Both the position numbers and the translations under genes were made by a program. A DNA stretch of 64,000 nt from Brachionus plicatilis (Eukaryota > Rotifera > Eurotatoria > Ploima > Brachionidae). The notes beneath the pieces are model-generated. The model was not told where the DNA came from. It did no database searches and saw nothing but the letters and a program-made list of their open reading frames with translations. Shown in pieces: positions 52,216 to 62,700 of this stretch. The stretch is from the NCBI GenBank assembly GCA_010279815.1, contig QEOQ01000559.1:28636-92635 (forward strand). The letters run 5' to 3'. Numbering within the stretch: position 1 is the stretch's first letter; every line of letters starts with the position of its first letter.

Positions 52216-52869
52216 GCACCCGTGTGTCTAAAAGGTTAATCTAAATTCTTCATAAAATCTGTCGATTTTAAATGCTCCCTAGCGAGGCTCTTTAACTCTT
52301 ATCCGTCCAAAATTGGGTCAAAAATGACCCTTGAAATGATATTACATTGAATTTTTTCTAAAAATAAAAAAACATTTCATTCAACTTAATTGATTTCGAT
52401 TGTTAATTGATTGTCTTTCCCTTTAAAAATAAAAACATCGAAAACTGATCTTATTTTTTTATTCAACACCAAAAAAGAATTTTTAGACTTTTTAGAATTT
52501 ATTTTACGACAATATTATAATAATGATAGTTTTTTGATTTTTTTTTTACTAAACAAAAAAGGATTTTCGAATGAAAAAGATTTTTTTTCGATAGAATCAA
52601 AAAATAAAATTCGATTTTTTTAAAAAATATTTTTTCGAGGTTATTTTTTTAAAAGTCGATTTTTTTATTTTAATTATCTAAAAAAATAGATCGATTAACA
52701 ACCCTATTTTTAAGTCCATAAATTTTGACCAAAAAGTTTAGATTTTTTATTTTCAAATTTTCACTAATTTTTTAAGAAAAATAAAAAAATTGTATTAAAG
52801 TCCAGCTGAAGACTGATTTTCAAGATTTAGTTTAGTAATACAAAATTATATTTTAAATGAAAATAATTT
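52216..52869. other. AT-rich spacer, no gene
   Basis: The 70-codon frame at 52411-52623 is phenylalanine- and lysine-rich and unsupported. TGGGTCAAAAATGACCC at 52315 is a short palindrome. Confidence 0.4.
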
Positions 52870-53143
52870 TTGAAAAAAAATTAAACTTTGATAATTAACT
52901 TTGGTAAAAATATTAAAAATTAGTTATTTTCACTTTTAATGTTAGAATTTTAAATGCCTGGTCAAAGAAAAAATGAAAAATTTATCATTTGCCAAGTCAT
53001 TTTACAAAAGGCTCTATATTAACCCGTCTTATCAAAAATGAATTCGTAAAATAAAAATAAAAGTCAAGTATTAAATTAAATGTCATATATTTATTTAATT
53101 TTTCATATTAAATATTTAATGTCTGATGAAAAAAAATCAAATA
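52870..53143. repeat. Dispersed repeat, copy 1 (copy 2 at 57965-58216)
   Basis: It shares TTTTCACTTTTAATGTTAGA, ATGCCTGGTCAAA and AAAAGGCTCTATATT with copy 2 in the same orientation. Copy 1 continues past the point where a Tc1 begins in copy 2, so it shows the empty target. Confidence 0.75.
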
Positions 53144-53576
53144 TATAAAATACATAAAGAAGCAAAATTATTTAAACAAAGTCTCTTTCATTTTTGCTGG
53201 TAAACCTGTACTACGATGTTCGCTGCTGGTATTCGCTGCTGTTGGGAAGTCTTCGATTAGATTGATATCTGAAGTGGTTAATTTTTGATACGACTTTTTA
53301 ATCATTTATTTGACAATTAATATAATATTAGACAATCAATTTTTTATTTGACGTAAAGAGGTTGTGCATGTTTCCAGCATAAGTTCGCTCCAAAGAAAAA
53401 ACCTAAAAAAATGTTTTTTCATAAATTTTAAATTCAATAATTAAAATACAGCCAACAAATTTACAGTCTGGTGAAATTTTTAAATTTTTGAAATTTTTTT
53501 ACCTGGGTACCAAGTCTTTAAGTTTTAGCATGTTTATTGCATAAAAAGTTTATTTTTTCTCAATTGAAAGTTAAAA
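53144..53576. other. Spacer with a short minus-strand coding-like end
   Basis: 53172-53290 on the minus strand reads TSDINLIEDFPTAANTSSEH then RSTGLPAKMKETLFK and stop, a transposase-like C-terminus that I cannot assign. No more of it was found. Confidence 0.35.
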
Positions 53577-53578
53577 TA

Positions 53579-54310
53579 CAGCATGTTGCAAAAGTTTAGA
53601 AATTGATTATTTTATTTATCTTAAATTTGTTTATTTGTTGTATTTTACGAAAAATTGAGTGCAAAGAAAAAAATAAAAGCACTAATTTGTAGAATTTTTT
53701 TTCTCTACAATTTGATATATGACACTCGACATTAAAATATAATCAACTTTTAAATATTTATAATAATAAAACTTCCTCTAAAAAATAAAAAATAAAACTC
53801 GGTGCAAAAGTTTAGAAATTCGGGTAATTCAAAAGTTTTGGCAACCATTGCTACCTTTTTTCACACATTTATGATTAATTCTTAAATAACTTCTAATTTT
53901 GAGTAAATTTTGCTCTTTAACTGTTTAATTTAAAAACTCTCCAACCCCTCACTTGGTCTCTAAATAACATTACCAAAAAATCTTTAATTTGGCAAAAAAT
54001 GGGTGAAAAAAATGTGTCTAGTCCACAAAAATGGTAGGTTGTGGTTCTGCTAAAAATTTGAGATAAAAAGCAAAACGAAATAGCCAAGTTGTCAGGTGTA
54101 TCTCCAAAATGTGTCTCTTCAACTAAGAAACGATATGAAGAGACTGGTTCTGTCTCAGATCGAAGCCGTTCTGGTAGACTCCGGAAGCTAACTTTAAGGG
54201 ATGAAATTTACATTTTTAGAGAGATTAGAAAAGATCCTACATCTAGTTATCAAAAAATTGCTACTGATTTTAATTCTAAGACCAAAGCTGTTAGGATAAG
54301 CAAGTAAACG
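53579..54310 (+). mobile_element. Tc1-like element, left half only
   Basis: After TA the end reads CAGCATGTTGCAAAAGTTTA, with an inner repeat GTGCAAAAGTTTAGAAATTC at 53801, about 225 bp in: an IR/DR end. At 53999 the transposase starts (MGEKN...), has a stop after VVVLLKI, then MSGVSPKCVSSTKKRYEETG, SVSDRSRSGRLRKLTLRDEI and SSYQKIATDFNSKTKAV. Only the helix-turn-helix domain is left. Confidence 0.75.
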
Positions 54311-54429
54311 TGCTAAAAATTGTTAAGGTCATCTCAAGTCACTCATAATATTAATTTTTTGTCTATTAATCTTTTTAACCAAAGTCGAGATCTATAAGAA
54401 TATATATAATAATGCATACTTTAAACCAT

Positions 54430-54627
54430 CATTAGCTGACCAATCAACCAAAACAAAAATTCTCAGATACTCAGACTCACTTTTACTCAGACTTGGAGGA
54501 AATCAAAAAAGACTTCAGTCAATATTTCACATCAAAACCAGCCAGCTTCTACGAGCGAGGGATCAAAATGCTGCCAGAAAGATGGGAGATGTGTATTTCT
54601 AGCGAAGGAAATTATTTTAGTGACTAA
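54430..54627 (+). pseudogene. Mariner transposase C-terminal fragment
   Basis: KQKFSDTQTHFYSDLEEIKK then DFSQYFTSKPASFYERGIKM and LPERWEMCISSEGNYFSD with a stop at 54625. The F-x-SKP-SFY-RGI--LPERW----x-G-YF motif is the signature end of mariner (DD34D) transposases. The catalytic part is absent; the neighbouring Tc1 half is from a different subfamily. Confidence 0.8.
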
Positions 54628-54933
54628 TTATATTTTATTTTAGTTTTTATAAATAAATAATCAAAAAACGAAAAAACTTATTAAACAACCTAATACAATA
54701 AAAGATTTAAAATAATTGAAAATTTCATTTTATATTTGACGGCTTAACATTATTCCTTTTACACAATGACACATTTTATAAATTCACTGTGATATAAGTA
54801 TAAAAAAATTAAAAGAATTTGATCGCAAAAAAATCTTATTTCAAAAGTAAAACTGGCCTAAAAAATTCGATTAAAAATATTTTTTTATTTTGTTAAATAA
54901 AATTTAAAAAAAATTTAATTTCTTTGAATTAAA

Positions 54934-56343
54934 TCACAAATCGGTCAAGTCTTTGCAATCAACAATTATCTTGATGAACAAAGTGTTGTCTTTGATGTAC
55001 TCATGGTCGGACGACAACAGTTTACCTAAAGGACAAAAAAGAGGTAGACCACTAGCTATGTTCATATCGGAAGTGGGCCGGCGAAACGAGGACGAATTTG
55101 GATCGGGCCTGAAAGCGTCTATCAAATTCTCCCTGGATTCCGTAGTCGATTGATCAATTAGAATAAAAGTAACTTTTTGCTTAAAGGGCCATCTAAGCAA
55201 AGCATCATTTTCGCCTCTGAGAATAACAAAAAAAAGACTCAGATGGCTGTTGCGTCCATTTCCGTCTCCATTCAAATAAACTCTGCCGCACATTTTGTAC
55301 CCACTTCGGCTAGTGTAAAACGGCGGAGAATAAAAACTAATCTGTCTGCCTGACTTGGCCTCCTGCATTCGCTCCTGTACATTGTTTATTTTCCACAGCA
55401 ATGTTCCATCATAGTTTGTCTTTTCCAAGTTGACCAGTCTCTCCTCCAGTGTCAACAAACTTACCTGGGCCAGCGCCAGTGTTTTGTGAAGGTCCTGAAC
55501 TAGGATTTTATAGTCAGTCAGGCCTTGCCTCAAAACAACATTCTCTTGTTTGAGCTTGTCGTGCAGTCTATTCGTTTTGGTAAGGTCACTTATGAGACTA
55601 TTTAGATTGTTAAACATCATGTCCATTTTGCTGTTCAGAGAGCCCAGCGAGACCGAATTTTGGACATCGGACATTTCACTTACATCATCGCCACCACTAC
55701 CAACACCATGCCGTGTTCTATTGTCTACAAAATGTTTGCCCACTTCCTCAAATTCTCTCAGACGCTTAAGCTCTTTTTCGATGTACTCATAAACTAGCTT
55801 TAAATGTTCGTGCTGGTATGCATTCAAATGCTCTTGGTAATCGTGCCTCAAAAGCGGAGTTTTAAATGGGCATACTTTTTTAAAGTCACATTCGATCAAC
55901 TGTTTGGCACAGTTGCCTGTTTTCAAGTCCAAATGCATCTCTAATTCTTGCCTATTTTCGAATTTGAGCAAACAATTTGGACATTTGTTTTCCATCTCGA
56001 AATGGATCTTGTAATGGTGAGTGTACTCGCGGAGTTTGCCCGACCAGCTACAGTCAGTGAATGAACAGGTGATGATGAGGTTTGAAATTTCGTTTTGGAG
56101 ACGTCGATCGGGAAATTTTTGCTCAGATTGAAATTTTATTCCGCAATTTTTGCAAACGTGTCCCGGCACAAGAATTTGGGCTAGACAATTCAGACAGTAT
56201 TGGCATCCGCAGTCGTCCGCTTGATGAGCGTTGACAATTATTTTTGAGCATTGAGGACATTTGTATTTCAGGTCTATTTTACTGGAGTCAAAAGGTGGAT
56301 AGCCGTTTTGCGTGGACAGAGAATGCGTGCCAACTTGATCCAT
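54934..56343 (-). CDS. TRAF-family signalling adaptor, single exon
   Basis: TRAF proteins link TNF-receptor/Toll-type receptors to NF-kB and MAPK signalling in the cytosol. The 469-residue product begins MDQVGTHSLSTQNGYPPF. A RING-type finger lies at about 29-71 (CPQCSKI ... CGCQYCLNCLAQIL ... CKNCG), then TRAF-type zinc fingers (TCSFTDCSWSGKLREYTHHY, KCPNCLLKF ... CAKQLIECDF). A coiled coil lies at about 235-310, and a C-terminal MATH/TRAF domain at about 320-465 (GTLLWKINNVQERMQEA, SPPFYTSRSGYKMCGRVYLN, HLSLFFVILRGENDALLRWP, FKQKVTFILIDQ). Domain order and spacing match TRAF2/3-like proteins. In the RING the usual His position is replaced (CGCQYC), so ubiquitin-ligase activity is uncertain. 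No intron is needed; it could be a retrocopy that stayed intact. Confidence 0.92.
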   Translation of the reverse strand: MDQVGTHSLSTQNGYPPFDSSKIDLKYKCPQCSKIIVNAHQADDCGCQYCLNCLAQILVPGHVCKNCGIKFQSEQKFPDRRLQNEISNLIITCSFTDCSWSGKLREYTHHYKIHFEMENKCPNCLLKFENRQELEMHLDLKTGNCAKQLIECDFKKVCPFKTPLLRHDYQEHLNAYQHEHLKLVYEYIEKELKRLREFEEVGKHFVDNRTRHGVGSGGDDVSEMSDVQNSVSLGSLNSKMDMMFNNLNSLISDLTKTNRLHDKLKQENVVLRQGLTDYKILVQDLHKTLALAQVSLLTLEERLVNLEKTNYDGTLLWKINNVQERMQEAKSGRQISFYSPPFYTSRSGYKMCGRVYLNGDGNGRNSHLSLFFVILRGENDALLRWPFKQKVTFILIDQSTTESRENLIDAFRPDPNSSSFRRPTSDMNIASGLPLFCPLGKLLSSDHEYIKDNTLFIKIIVDCKDLTDL

Positions 56344-57054
56344 TTGATTTTCCCGTAATTTTTATCTCAATTTTGAATTAATTTTTAATTTTCCTTTGGA
56401 GCTATATGTTTCATTGTTAAAATTTATTCATTTAAAATGCTTAAATATTTTGTCTTTTGATTAAATTAAGTTTTTTATCAAGTTGCATCTTACTATTTAT
56501 ATGCTCTTAAAATAATTTGGGAAATTTTTCATAAATTTTTGAGAAATTATATTAATTTTCTGTATTTCTTAATTTTTTTATGCTCGTTACCTTAGAAATG
56601 TTTAAGGAGATAAAAAATTTAGAACTCTTGCATAAAGATAATAAAGTATTTTGGTGATTTTTATGTTCAACTTTAAGCATTCCATTAAAGTTATGTTACT
56701 TTTATCTCATTATTTTAATCATCCTTAATGTAAAAAAAAATTTTTTAAATAACTAGAAATCTGGGAAAAAAATTTTATCTTTAGTTCGCTTGATAATTTA
56801 AAGTTTTTATTTATTGGAAATAAAATTTATTAATATTTAAAAAATCTAAATAAAAAATTTCAATTGTCAATTAAAAACTCGACTAAATGAATAAAAAAAA
56901 TTATATAAAAAAAACAGCATTCAGTAAATTCAAAAATTTGAAAAGACAGTTTTTTTTTTGAGAAATTTTTGAAGTTTTTTAAAATAAATTGAAATAATCA
57001 TGAATTTTTTGATTTATAAATTTTTAGAAAAAATTTAATAATAAGTTATTTAAT
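56344..57054. other. Spacer upstream of TRAF, no gene seen
   Basis: AT-rich; no coding frame. No clear core promoter motif. Confidence 0.4.
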
Positions 57055-57393
57055 TTAAATTGGCAACAAAATATATGAATGGATCCACTTAATGATTAAG
57101 TCTGGAAAATCAAATGCAGTTAGTTTAATGAGTAGCAGTTTATGTGACACTTTATCAAATGCTTTCTCAAAATCCAAATAGATGGCGTCCGTCGGCTGTC
57201 TATGACACATATCGTTTCCAGAAAATTGGTAACGCATGACTTTGTGAGTCATGAAGCCGTGTTGCTTATCTGTGATTAGATTGTTCTTCTCGATATGTTT
57301 CACAATGTTAGCCTTGATGAATGACTCCAAGACTTTGCATGGAACAGAGGTCAGAGAGACCGGACGGGTAAAATTATACCGTTTTTTTATCAA
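57055..57393 (-). mobile_element. LINE reverse-transcriptase fragment
   Basis: RPVSLTSVPCKVLESFIKAN, VKHIEKNNLITDKQHGF, then DAIYLDFEKAFDKVSHKLLL. These are RT fingers and motif A (YLDFEKAFDKV) of a Jockey-like LINE. The region between HGF and DAIY is shortened. The frame is otherwise open. Confidence 0.8.
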
Positions 57394-57705
57394 GGAAAAA
57401 CATCACGTTTCTTTATTTGAGAAAATTATCCCGTTTCATAATTCAAACTATTAATAATTTTTTTTAATTTATATTTTTATCAAGTTTCTAATATTTTTTA
57501 TTTTTTGAATAAAAAAAAGGCGAAAATGCTTATTTTTAAAATGGGATAAAAAATGATAAGACCAGATTTCTTAAATATAATCAAATCAGCAAATTTTATA
57601 ATAATAATTTTTTATAATAATTTCTAAATCATTTGAAATAGTTCTAATTAACTTCATTTTGAATCTCTCTTCTCAGAAATCCATTATGTATTCTTACACT
57701 TATAA
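57394..57705. other. Spacer, no gene
   Basis: AT-rich; nothing recognised. Confidence 0.4.
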
Positions 57706-57950
57706 TACAGTGTTGCAAAAGTTAAGAAATTCTTTTTTATTGTTAACAAAATATTTGTTTTTACTCAAAAAATAGTGGGGAAAATTAAAAAAAAGCGGCT
57801 TTTTTTAATTATTTTTTTTGATGTCATCAATCCAAAAACATAAAACCAAAAAAAAACATATGACAAAAAATCTTAAAAAAAACACTTAAAGAAAATTGAC
57901 AAAAAATAATTAAAGAAAAAAGCGGTTCAAAAGTTTAGAAATGAAAATAA
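57706..57950. mobile_element. Solo Tc1 end (IR/DR)
   Basis: After TA the end reads CAGTGTTGCAAAAGTTAAGA, followed by an inner repeat GGTTCAAAAGTTTAGAAATG at about 57923. The first 80 bp match the end at 58220 in the same orientation. Confidence 0.65.
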
Positions 57951-57964
57951 ATTTTTTTAAAAAA

Positions 57965-58216
57965 ATTAAACTATGATAATGAACTTTTGGTAAAAACATT
58001 AAAAATTAGTTATTTTCACTTTTAATGTTAGAATTTTAAATGCCTGGTCAAAAAAAAAATGAAAAATTTATCATTTGCCAAGTCATTTTATAAAAGGCTC
58101 TATATTCAAAAATGAATTCGTCAAATATAATTTAAAGTAAAGTATTAAATTAAATGTCATATATTTATTTAATTTGTCATATAAAATAATAAATGTCTGA
58201 TGAAAAAAAATCAAAT
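57965..58216. repeat. Dispersed repeat, copy 2 (copy 1 at 52870-53143)
   Basis: Collinear with copy 1 up to TCAAATATA, where the Tc1 end starts. Confidence 0.75.
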
Positions 58217-58217
58217 A

Positions 58218-59250
58218 TACAGTATGTCGCAAAAGTTAAGAAATTTTTTTTCATTGTTAACAAAATATTTGTTTTTACGCAAAAAATAGTGGGGAAAATA
58301 AAAAAAAAATTTTACAATTTAATATTTGGAATGACCGCCTTTGGCGTTATAACAAGCCAGAACTCCTTATGGCGTAGATTCAATCAATTTTTGTACGTAC
58401 TTATTCTGAATCCTTAAAAACTCTTTTTGTAAAACTTCTTTTAAATGCTCAATAGAGGTTACTTTAGTATCTATCAATTGAATCCAATCCATGTATGACA
58501 ATGGGTGAAGATTAACAACAAATAAAAAGAGATTAAAATACATAAAAAATGTGATTCACGCACAAAATGAATTTATTGAAATGTGAAAATCACATAAAAT
58601 AATTTTTTAAATCAAAATTCCATTAAAAAGTTAAAGTCAATAATTTAAATAAAATATTCTTCTTTTTTCAATTAAAATCAAGAATTGCTAAAAAACTTCA
58701 GCAAACTAACTCTTGAAAGTTTCTTGGTATCTTTTAAAATTTTTATATTCATCTTTTAAAATTATTTCTTTTTAAAAATAAAAAGAGTCAAGATCACAAA
58801 AATTAAAATGAAAATCAATTAAAAAAGTTCACATTTAGAAAGGAAAAAAGAATTTTTATGTTTTAATAATTTTTTAGTTTCACTTTTTTTATTTGTTTTT
58901 AATCCTCACCCTATGACCATAAGTTATCAATTGGGTTGAGATCTGGTGAACGGGCAGACCATGGCAGAACCTTAATGTTCTTTTCTTTTAACCAGTCGCT
59001 CACTGAGTGAGCGGTATGTGCTGAAGCCCCATCTTGTTGAAAAACCAAAGGGTCATTTGGTTCAAATAGGAGTTCCACAGATGGTAAAAGATTGTTTTTC
59101 AAGGGGTTAATTTAGACAAATTGATTAATTCATCCTGTATAAATGTTGCATATACCAGTGCCTTTGTAGGAAATGCATCTCCAGATACCTGTTGAACCTC
59201 CACCGTTTTGTAACCTTGGTATACAAAACTTCGGTTGACTTGAAAGTAAA
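58218..59250 (-). mobile_element. Tc1-like element (truncated) with nested hAT-like MITE
   Basis: The TA-CAGTATGTCGCAAAAG end is at 58218. The transposase reads on the minus strand from about 59245: FCIPRLQNGGGS, GICNIYTG with two stops, NNLLPSVELLFEPNDPLVFQ then QDGASAH, SARSPDLNPIDNLWS. It is interrupted at 58502-58911 and resumes DWIQLIDTKVTSIEHLKEVL to GGHSKY with one stop. The DD and E motif regions are recognisable. The N-terminal half is missing and is replaced at about 59250 by a Tigger fragment. Confidence 0.8.
58502..58911. mobile_element. hAT-like MITE inserted in the Tc1 transposase
   Basis: The ends are GGGTGAAGATTAA and TTAATCCTCACCC (complementary, one mismatch). It is flanked by an 8-bp near-duplicate TATGACAA (58494) and TATGACCA (58912), as expected for hAT insertion. 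Removing it restores an open join in the transposase frame. Confidence 0.7.
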
Positions 59251-59254
59251 CTAT

Positions 59255-59400
59255 CTTAATATTTTCGCAGGAAGGATCAGATTTATGGCCACTGAAATTG
59301 TCGAGAAAAAGCAGCACCTTGCGATCTTTTAGCTTCTTATTCCATTTGAGAAGCCATTCCTTAAAAATACTACTATCCATCCAATACTACTATCTATCTT
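59255..59400 (-). pseudogene. Tigger/Pogo DDE_1 transposase fragment
   Basis: WMDSSIFKEWLLKWNKKLKD then RKVLLFLDNFSGHKS and NIKIVYF match the W-x-D..F..WL...N.....R..LLFLDN..GH stretch around the second catalytic Asp of Tigger-like transposases. It fuses directly to Tc1 sequence, so the 93-codon ORF here is chimeric. Confidence 0.75.
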
Positions 59401-59949
59401 AACTTCAAGAGATAAACATTTTCTCTTTTTGCAAACTCGCTTTTCATTCATTTTTATCAATTGAAATTTTTAGATAAACAATAATTAGTAATTATCAAGT
59501 ATTTATTTATTATTTTTTTCTATCAAGGTGTTAATTAAAATATGTCATTTTTTTAAAATTCATTATATAAAGGTTTTTTTCTTAAGAAAAGTATTACTCG
59601 GTTTTTTTCAATAAAGTAGGGGAGGTGCGGAGGGGACAATTCCCATCTGGGGATGTAACGGGTGGTGATTATTTTCGTTTGAGAGGATGAAGAGTGTTCG
59701 TCGTCGTTGCATCAACTGCAAATTCTAATGAAAATAGTTTTTTTTCTAAACAAATTGTTTTACTCAAAATATATTCAAAAATTGACCATGTGAATTTTCA
59801 TTCAAAAATTCCAATACAAAATTTAATACTTAATAAATGAATGGATTTTGTACGTTAAGTAAGTTTTAAAAGGTGAAACAAAAAATAAAACGCAAAAAAA
59901 TTAATTAACAAACTGTAAAAAAATTAATTAACTTTTTTTCAAAAAGTTT
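59401..59949. other. Spacer with a GC-richer patch
   Basis: 59620-59730 (GGGGAGGTGCGGAGGGGACA, GTCGTCGTTGCATCAACTGC) is GC-richer than its flanks. I found no convincing coding frame or RNA fold. Confidence 0.35.
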
Positions 59950-60240
59950 AAAATTAATTCTGTGAATACAGAATGGTGCAACATTTAAAGTTGCATCAAC
60001 TGTAAAAGTCTGCTAATGATGTGCAAAATCTCTGCAAAATGCATTACGCTCGATTATATTGAAAATTAATTTCTGCTAAACTCTGCAAATTTAGCAGACT
60101 TTTACAGTTGATGCAACTTTGAATGTTGCACTAAGTTGCATTTACAGAATTAAGTTTAAACATTTAGAAAAAAAGTTATTCAATTTTTTTACACTTTTTT
60201 CTGTTCTTTTTATCATTTTGTACTGAATTTCACAAAACCG
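59950..60240. repeat. Inverted-repeat element related to 10612-10745
   Basis: GTGCAACATTTAAAGTTGCA and TCAACTGTAAAAGTCTGCTA at 59970-60020 are mirrored at 60092-60130. The loop contains the AAATCTCTGCAAAATGC.TTACGCTCGA segment that in the 10.5-kb copy begins the LINE tail frame. The right flank through TTTTTTACACTTTTTTCTGT matches the 10.6-kb copy. Confidence 0.65.
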
Positions 60241-60561
60241 ACAATTTTTAAAGTTTATTTTTTGTTTTAAATTTTAAAAAAATTGAGGAAGAGTGCAAAC
60301 CTCGTATACAAATCCTTTAACATAGCGATTCGTAAATATTTTTTCCCTATCTTTTTAACATGGAAAAAAATAAGAAATTTTATTTAAAGTATGTTAATAA
60401 TAAAAAAAAAATTTTTTTTGGTTAAAAAAATTAAATTTAAAAGGAATTTTTTTTTCAAGTCGAGTCGACTCGAATTGGAAATGGAAAAATCTTTCCTTAG
60501 ATTTATTCAATGGGCTTATAAACTAATGGATAGCCTTTTGAAAAAATCTATGTGATTAAAA

Positions 60562-60863
60562 CAGAGTTGTTTAAAAGTCACAAAAAAAGGTCCAAGTCCG
60601 GACTTTTTTTAATATTTGTTAGATCATGCTTCATATCAAAAAATTTATATACTCTTGGGTTGTCTAATGCAATATATTTGCCATATATAAAAATTTTGTT
60701 GCAATTTTAGCATAAATTTCTTCTTCAGTATTCAAAATTTTAAAGCCTGGTCTTGGACTTTTGAATGAAAATTTAAAAAATAAAAATTAAATTGAAGAAA
60801 AAAAATAAAAAAAAACTCCGGACTTGGACTTGACTTGAGACTTGTGACTTTTAAACAACTCTG
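60562..60863. mobile_element. CAGAGTTG-family MITE with target duplication
   Basis: The best-preserved copy: ends CAGAGTTGTTTAAAAGTC and GACTTTTAAACAACTCTG. The flanks GATTAAAA (60554-60561) and GATTAAAA (60863-60870) form an 8-bp target duplication, as in hAT elements (one G shared with the end). Confidence 0.85.
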
Positions 60864-60869
60864 ATTAAA

Positions 60870-61127
60870 AATAATAAAGTGTCTTTTTTGCCAAAAGCTT
60901 TTTACTTCATTGAGATTTAAATTTTTTGCTTAAATATTTATAAGAGTTTTAAGTTGAAAATTTTCAAATTTATAATACCAATAAATAGATTTTAGGTTAT
61001 TTATTTTATTAAAAGAATTATTAAAAAATAATTTAGAAATTTATCTGCAAAAAAAAATTTCAAACTATTTTATTATTTTCTATTAAAAAAAATAAAAAAA
61101 ATCAACACTTAATTTGAGACAAACTTT
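60870..61127. other. 3' flank of the Ly6-like gene, no gene
   Basis: AT-rich; TTTATT words on the plus strand at 61118-61135 give AATAAA on the gene strand just after its stop. Confidence 0.4.
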
Positions 61128-61490
61128 TTATTTAATCCATAAACCATTAAACAAAACAAATCCTATAAATGTAATTGTAAAAGAATAACCTTGAATTTGA
61201 TTTGAACCATTTAGTTTACTAATTGTATTGCAGTAGTCTGTGAAGCATGAGTAATAATTTGCCAAATTGTTAGAGCTGGAAAATCGTGGATCGTAACATC
61301 CTTGATCGTATCTAATTGTGTAAGGTGAACTTGAGGCTCGCTGAACATAGCACCCAAAAGGACAATAAATTCTTGTTCTGCTGAATGATCCTGCACTACA
61401 TGAACTGCACGAATAACAGTTATATCCATTTGCTTGTTCGAGACAAAACAAACAGAGCAGGACAATTGAAAAAATCATTAATTTAATCAT
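61128..61490 (-). CDS. Secreted or GPI-anchored Ly6/uPAR-like cysteine-rich protein
   Basis: 120 residues. An N-terminal signal peptide (MIKLMIFSIVLLCLFCLEQA then NG) is followed by a cysteine-rich domain: YNCYSCSSCSAGSF, IYCPFGCYVQ, QGCYDPRF, and the closing YYSCFTDYCN. The C-x2-C start and the final C-x4-CN are typical of three-finger Ly6/uPAR domains (usual end CC-x4-CN). A hydrophobic C-terminus (YSFTITFIGFVLFNGLWIK) after SNQIQG suggests a GPI-attachment signal. It would act on the cell surface. A TATAAA-like word (GTATAAATAAAG on the gene strand, about 61540) lies about 50 bp upstream. The start is the first ATG; a single exon as read. Partner unknown. Confidence 0.75.
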   Translation of the reverse strand: MIKLMIFSIVLLCLFCLEQANGYNCYSCSSCSAGSFSRTRIYCPFGCYVQRASSSPYTIRYDQGCYDPRFSSSNNLANYYSCFTDYCNTISKLNGSNQIQGYSFTITFIGFVLFNGLWIK

Positions 61491-62700
61491 TTTTTTAAAT
61501 GTTTCAATTATTATTTAAAATTTTCTTTTACCTTTATTTATACTGAATTTTTATATAACAGTTCCATATTACGATTTCTTGTTTGTTGCCAAAAAATCTT
61601 TAATATTTATTGAACTTATTTATTTGCATGGCAACTAGCATTTTCAAATTTTAACTTGTCTGCTTTTAAAATGTTAGTTATTATTTTAATTTACGTAATT
61701 AGAGGTAAATTTCGCGTCAGCTGTAATTTTAAAAAGCGAAATTTTGAACAGTTTGATGAAAAATATAAAAGGAAATTACTGAAAACCTTTTCTCTAAATA
61801 ATTTTTTCTCATGTTCTTTCGAAATAAAATCAACAATTGAAATTAAAAATTAAAATGAACTTCTTTTTATAGGAATAAAAATTAAAAAATTAATAAGCTT
61901 TGAAAATTTTGAATCTAATGAATAAGAGAAAAAAATCTTGAGTTGGTAAATTCCAGACAAAAATAAAAAAATTTATGCATTAAATAGGCTTTATTGAACT
62001 TTTTTTAAAATTATTTACTAAGTCTTTTTTAGTGTTTTAAAAAAAACATAATTAAATTTTTTTATTCCGAATAAAAAGAAGTTAACCAACACATTTTAAT
62101 GTCCCTAGTCTGCTGATTTAAAATTTTTTATTTTGGTTTTTTTATTTAAAAAAAAATTCGATAATTGAAAAAAAAAATTTTAAAAAAGAAAAAACAAAGA
62201 CAAAAAAAACTAAAATTTAAATATTTTTTTCATTAATTAACATGGAAATTGGGTATAATCATCAAAATCTAATGTTTATTATTAAAAATAATTGATTAAT
62301 AATAGGATATGTTTTAAATGTTTTTTCAATTAAAAAATTAAAGAAGAAGCATCTCTTTGTAGTATTCAATGTTGACGCTTCGTATTAGTTTTAAGTTGTC
62401 AAAAATTTTACTAAAAAAATTCAATTTTCTTTTCATCTATTTAATTGTTCTTATTGAATTGGTATTATATTTTCTAAATTGCATAGCTAATTTTTTTGTG
62501 AGACTATTTTTTTATGGTCTATTAAAATTGATTACACAATTTTTTAAAATAATGCCACAATTATTAAATAAATGTACACAATTTTTAAAACAATCCATAA
62601 AAAAAAAGATTTAGACTTAATTAAATAAATAATCACTTATTATATAAAAAATGACACTTATTTGATTAAGAAGGCCTCTAAATTATTAAAAAATAAATTC
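61491..62700. other. Spacer with an isolated signal-peptide-like ORF start
   Basis: At 61670 a frame MLVIILIYVIR ends at a GAG|GTAAAT donor-like site, possibly a first exon of a plus-strand gene; no second exon was found. The 81-codon frame at 62369-62614 is highly hydrophobic and lacks an ATG at its start; unsupported. Confidence 0.35.

Noticed and set aside
58193..58417. 74-codon plus-strand ORF
   Set aside because: It covers the Tc1 end and the antisense of the transposase C-terminus.
59620..59730. GC-richer patch as a possible exon or RNA gene
   Set aside because: No frame stays open with sensible composition and no stable cloverleaf or hairpin was found by eye.
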